Source of the DNA: Turritopsis dohrnii
Taxonomy: Eukaryota > Cnidaria > Hydrozoa > Anthoathecata > Oceaniidae
Direction: 5' to 3'
DNA: 64,000 nucleotides
NCBI GenBank assembly: GCA_027922465.2
Contig: BQMF02000593.1
Coordinates: 162,560 to 226,559 of the forward strand
A model generated the notes under the pieces. The model was not told the origin of the DNA, did not search any database, and was given only the letters and a program-made list of their open reading frames with translations. Made by a program: the position numbers and the translations under genes. Below, one piece after another: positions 62,237 to 64,000 of the stretch. Each line of letters starts with the position of its first letter. Positions within the stretch are counted from its first letter, which is position 1.

Positions 62237-63994
62237 TTAAGCATATGCAATTATTTCAAAAATAAATATAATTTTATTCAAAGCGTCTGACTTTTCAAAA
62301 GTAATAGTTTCGTATTTGCTATTTTTTAGTGACAAACTGAAATTGTTAATGTCACTTATGCTTTTAAATACTATTGGAAATGAATGATGGTGCATTCTAC
62401 CACTACTGTCTAAACTATCCACAATATTGAATGCGTAATTTTCATTTTCTTTGTTTTGTAATTCTGTATATGATTTGTCTTCACTTAAATTTAAGATACA
62501 TAAAACTCTATCCTCTATTGTACTGTTATCTTTTTGAAATAAAATTTTCATTGCATTGTTTAATCCGTATGACGTAACAAAAACAGTATTTTGTGGTTCT
62601 GTCTTTTTATTTGTTCTCATTTTAGATGGACAAATTATACTTGTTATTTTCATTTCATATTTACTTGCCTTTTTTGAATTGTCGCGAAAAAATTGTTCCA
62701 CTTCTTTACTCGTTGTTACGAAATCAAAAACAAACATATTGTTACTATCATTATTTGAAAAGTCAATATTGATTGCTTTAACAATTTTTAATTTATTATT
62801 TTCCTCCATCATTGTTGTTCTTCTTTTAGTACCAACTCTCAATAATTGTTGATGGTGCAATGATGATGATGTGTTGTTTATGAAAAAAATAATGTCCTTT
62901 AAATACTTCTGTTCTCCTAATTTAAATGGTTTTCCATTAACTTGTAATAATGTATAAGACAATTCACTTAAATCGAAATTGTATGCTGCACGTGACTGTA
63001 ATGACTTATCTTTACATAAATTATACCATTTACTAATTTTATTATTTTTTTCAGCAACAGGTAGGTTTATAACATCTACAATAACAGCTTGTGTACTTGT
63101 TTCCTGTCCGTTAATTTCCTGTGTTAAAACGGACGTCTTTATTGCTTTTTGATATGCAACTAAAATGGAATTATTAATTTCGTATTTATTTGTGTTACTA
63201 TTGAACACAAATGATGGGTCTTCTAATCCGTACAATTTGTTTTTGCCTGCAATATCATTTACTATGATGGATATACTATCATTTTGTTTGTCTGTATATT
63301 GTTTTGTAAAGTTTTTGCCTATTGTTTGATCCTTGAAAAGCGGTGTTGTTAATGTATAAGTTTGTGACAATATGTTAAGTAGCGAAAAACGACTTTTTTT
63401 TGTGTCCCACTTTTCAAATCCATTCCAAGTTGCTGGCATTATAATTGGAAAAAATCCATTTAAATTTTCACCAACATTGCTTTTTTTTAAGTTAATTTCT
63501 AAAAGTTGTCCTGCACGTGCAGTAGGTGGAAAATACACTTTAACGTATCCGTCCATTAAATAATATCTTTGTCTTGGTTGTTTTTCATCATTTGGATAAT
63601 GGCCGTACTCGATATATATATTACTTACACCACTTGAAATGTCAACATTCTTATTTATTTCTTTCATTTTCGAAACAGTAACGTTGTCTGCATTTAAAAT
63701 TCCGCTTTTTAAACATAAGTTTAGAAAAACAAATGTCTTTTTCCATATTTCAAAAAGTCTTTTTGTTACATATAATTCAGTTTTTGTGTTCTTTATAATA
63801 GCTAAGTAAAAGTCACTTTTCATGAGCTTGACATTGTTATTTTGTTTCGCAAATATATAAAATAAACCGCGATTAGAAGGATCAACGTTTCCTTGTAAAA
63901 CCTTTCTAAAAAATTCTTCGTCTGTAGAAATTCTCTCGTACGTAAATACATTAGAATATGGAAAATCAAATTTTCCACTTAATATGAAGTCCAT
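62237..63994 (-). CDS. Unknown 585-aa protein of the virus-like block
   Basis: ATG at 63,994 near the window edge (MDFILSGKFDFPYSNVFTYE), ending 6 nt before the coiled-coil gene. It is AT-rich in codon use like its neighbours and has no signal peptide, membrane segment or nucleotide-binding motif. Notable blocks are YYLMDGYVKVYFPPTARAGQ, FFPIIMPATWNGFEKWD and the C-terminal SDINNFSLSLKNSKYETITF followed by a hydrophobic strand. The latter reminded me of C-terminal strands of jelly-roll minor capsid proteins, which would make it a penton candidate, but that is weak. An attachment or structural protein is plausible from position only. Confidence 0.5.
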   Translation of the reverse strand: MDFILSGKFDFPYSNVFTYERISTDEEFFRKVLQGNVDPSNRGLFYIFAKQNNNVKLMKSDFYLAIIKNTKTELYVTKRLFEIWKKTFVFLNLCLKSGILNADNVTVSKMKEINKNVDISSGVSNIYIEYGHYPNDEKQPRQRYYLMDGYVKVYFPPTARAGQLLEINLKKSNVGENLNGFFPIIMPATWNGFEKWDTKKSRFSLLNILSQTYTLTTPLFKDQTIGKNFTKQYTDKQNDSISIIVNDIAGKNKLYGLEDPSFVFNSNTNKYEINNSILVAYQKAIKTSVLTQEINGQETSTQAVIVDVINLPVAEKNNKISKWYNLCKDKSLQSRAAYNFDLSELSYTLLQVNGKPFKLGEQKYLKDIIFFINNTSSSLHHQQLLRVGTKRRTTMMEENNKLKIVKAINIDFSNNDSNNMFVFDFVTTSKEVEQFFRDNSKKASKYEMKITSIICPSKMRTNKKTEPQNTVFVTSYGLNNAMKILFQKDNSTIEDRVLCILNLSEDKSYTELQNKENENYAFNIVDSLDSSGRMHHHSFPIVFKSISDINNFSLSLKNSKYETITFEKSDALNKIIFIFEIIAYA

Positions 63995-64000
63995 TTCGTT

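Larger units (their letters stand above)
56074..64000 (-). mobile_element. Virus-like element: compact block of ten open genes (partial)
   Basis: All ten genes are on the minus strand, have gaps of at most about 100 nt, no introns and no stops. The set of adenain-like protease, small Arg-rich proteins, candidate capsid protein and host-interaction type Cys-rich or secreted proteins fits an adenovirus-related dsDNA element of the Polinton/adintovirus/adomavirus kind. PolB, integrase, packaging ATPase and terminal repeats are not in the window. Whether it is an integrated virus, a transposon or the end of a contig with a free viral genome cannot be decided here. Confidence 0.65.

Overview
The window looks like AT-rich nuclear DNA of a metazoan, most likely an aquatic invertebrate; the phylum cannot be fixed from the sequence. 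The evidence is a dense mix of eukaryotic transposons (Helitron, pogo/Tigger, hAT, PIF/Harbinger, BEL/Pao, Penelope), GT-AG introns inside transposon genes, and no recognisable single-copy host gene.

Layout. 1-12.75 kb is a graveyard of broken elements: two pogo-like transposases (one complete with TIRs at 1118-3842), two hAT relics, an internally deleted BEL/Pao element with one LTR, a 1.35-kb TTAA-flanked TIR element and the 3' part of a Helitron. 12,755-19,323 is a full-length but decayed Helitron with both ends. 19.3-23.7 kb holds another pogo relic, Helitron pieces and the GIY-YIG end of a Penelope element between inverted repeats. 23,717-29,290 is a Helitron with an apparently intact, once-spliced Rep-helicase gene. 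It abuts a second copy (29,291-36,746) that is broken by nested Helitrons. 36.7-48.4 kb consists of two converging head-to-tail arrays of non-autonomous Helitrons, one carrying an apparently intact PIF/Harbinger element with two genes (38,753-41,635). 48,435-55,590 is a minus-strand Helitron, nearly identical to the 24-29 kb copy where they overlap, 5'-truncated, ending in a hairpin plus CTAG.

The most unusual Helitron feature lies downstream of the Rep-helicase gene: a micro-exon gene (52,271-50,266, minus). It has 13 candidate internal exons of 9-36 nt, all multiples of three and all phase 1, then one larger terminal exon. The 5' part of the same design is found downstream of the 29-35 kb Rep-helicase copy, so the gene belongs to the element.

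The right end (56,074 to the window edge) is a compact minus-strand block of ten open genes that looks like part of a dsDNA virus or virus-like transposon of the Polinton/adintovirus/adomavirus sort. It has an adenain-type cysteine protease, a 527-aa candidate major capsid protein, three small arginine-rich core-like proteins (one only 41 codons), a coiled-coil protein, a large unknown protein, a secreted Cys-rich glycoprotein, a zinc-finger protein with a possible death-fold segment, and a second Cys-rich protein overlapping it by 4 nt. Several of these genes share a TATAAAC motif just upstream of the ATG. No polymerase, integrase or packaging ATPase is visible, so the element runs beyond the window or is incomplete.
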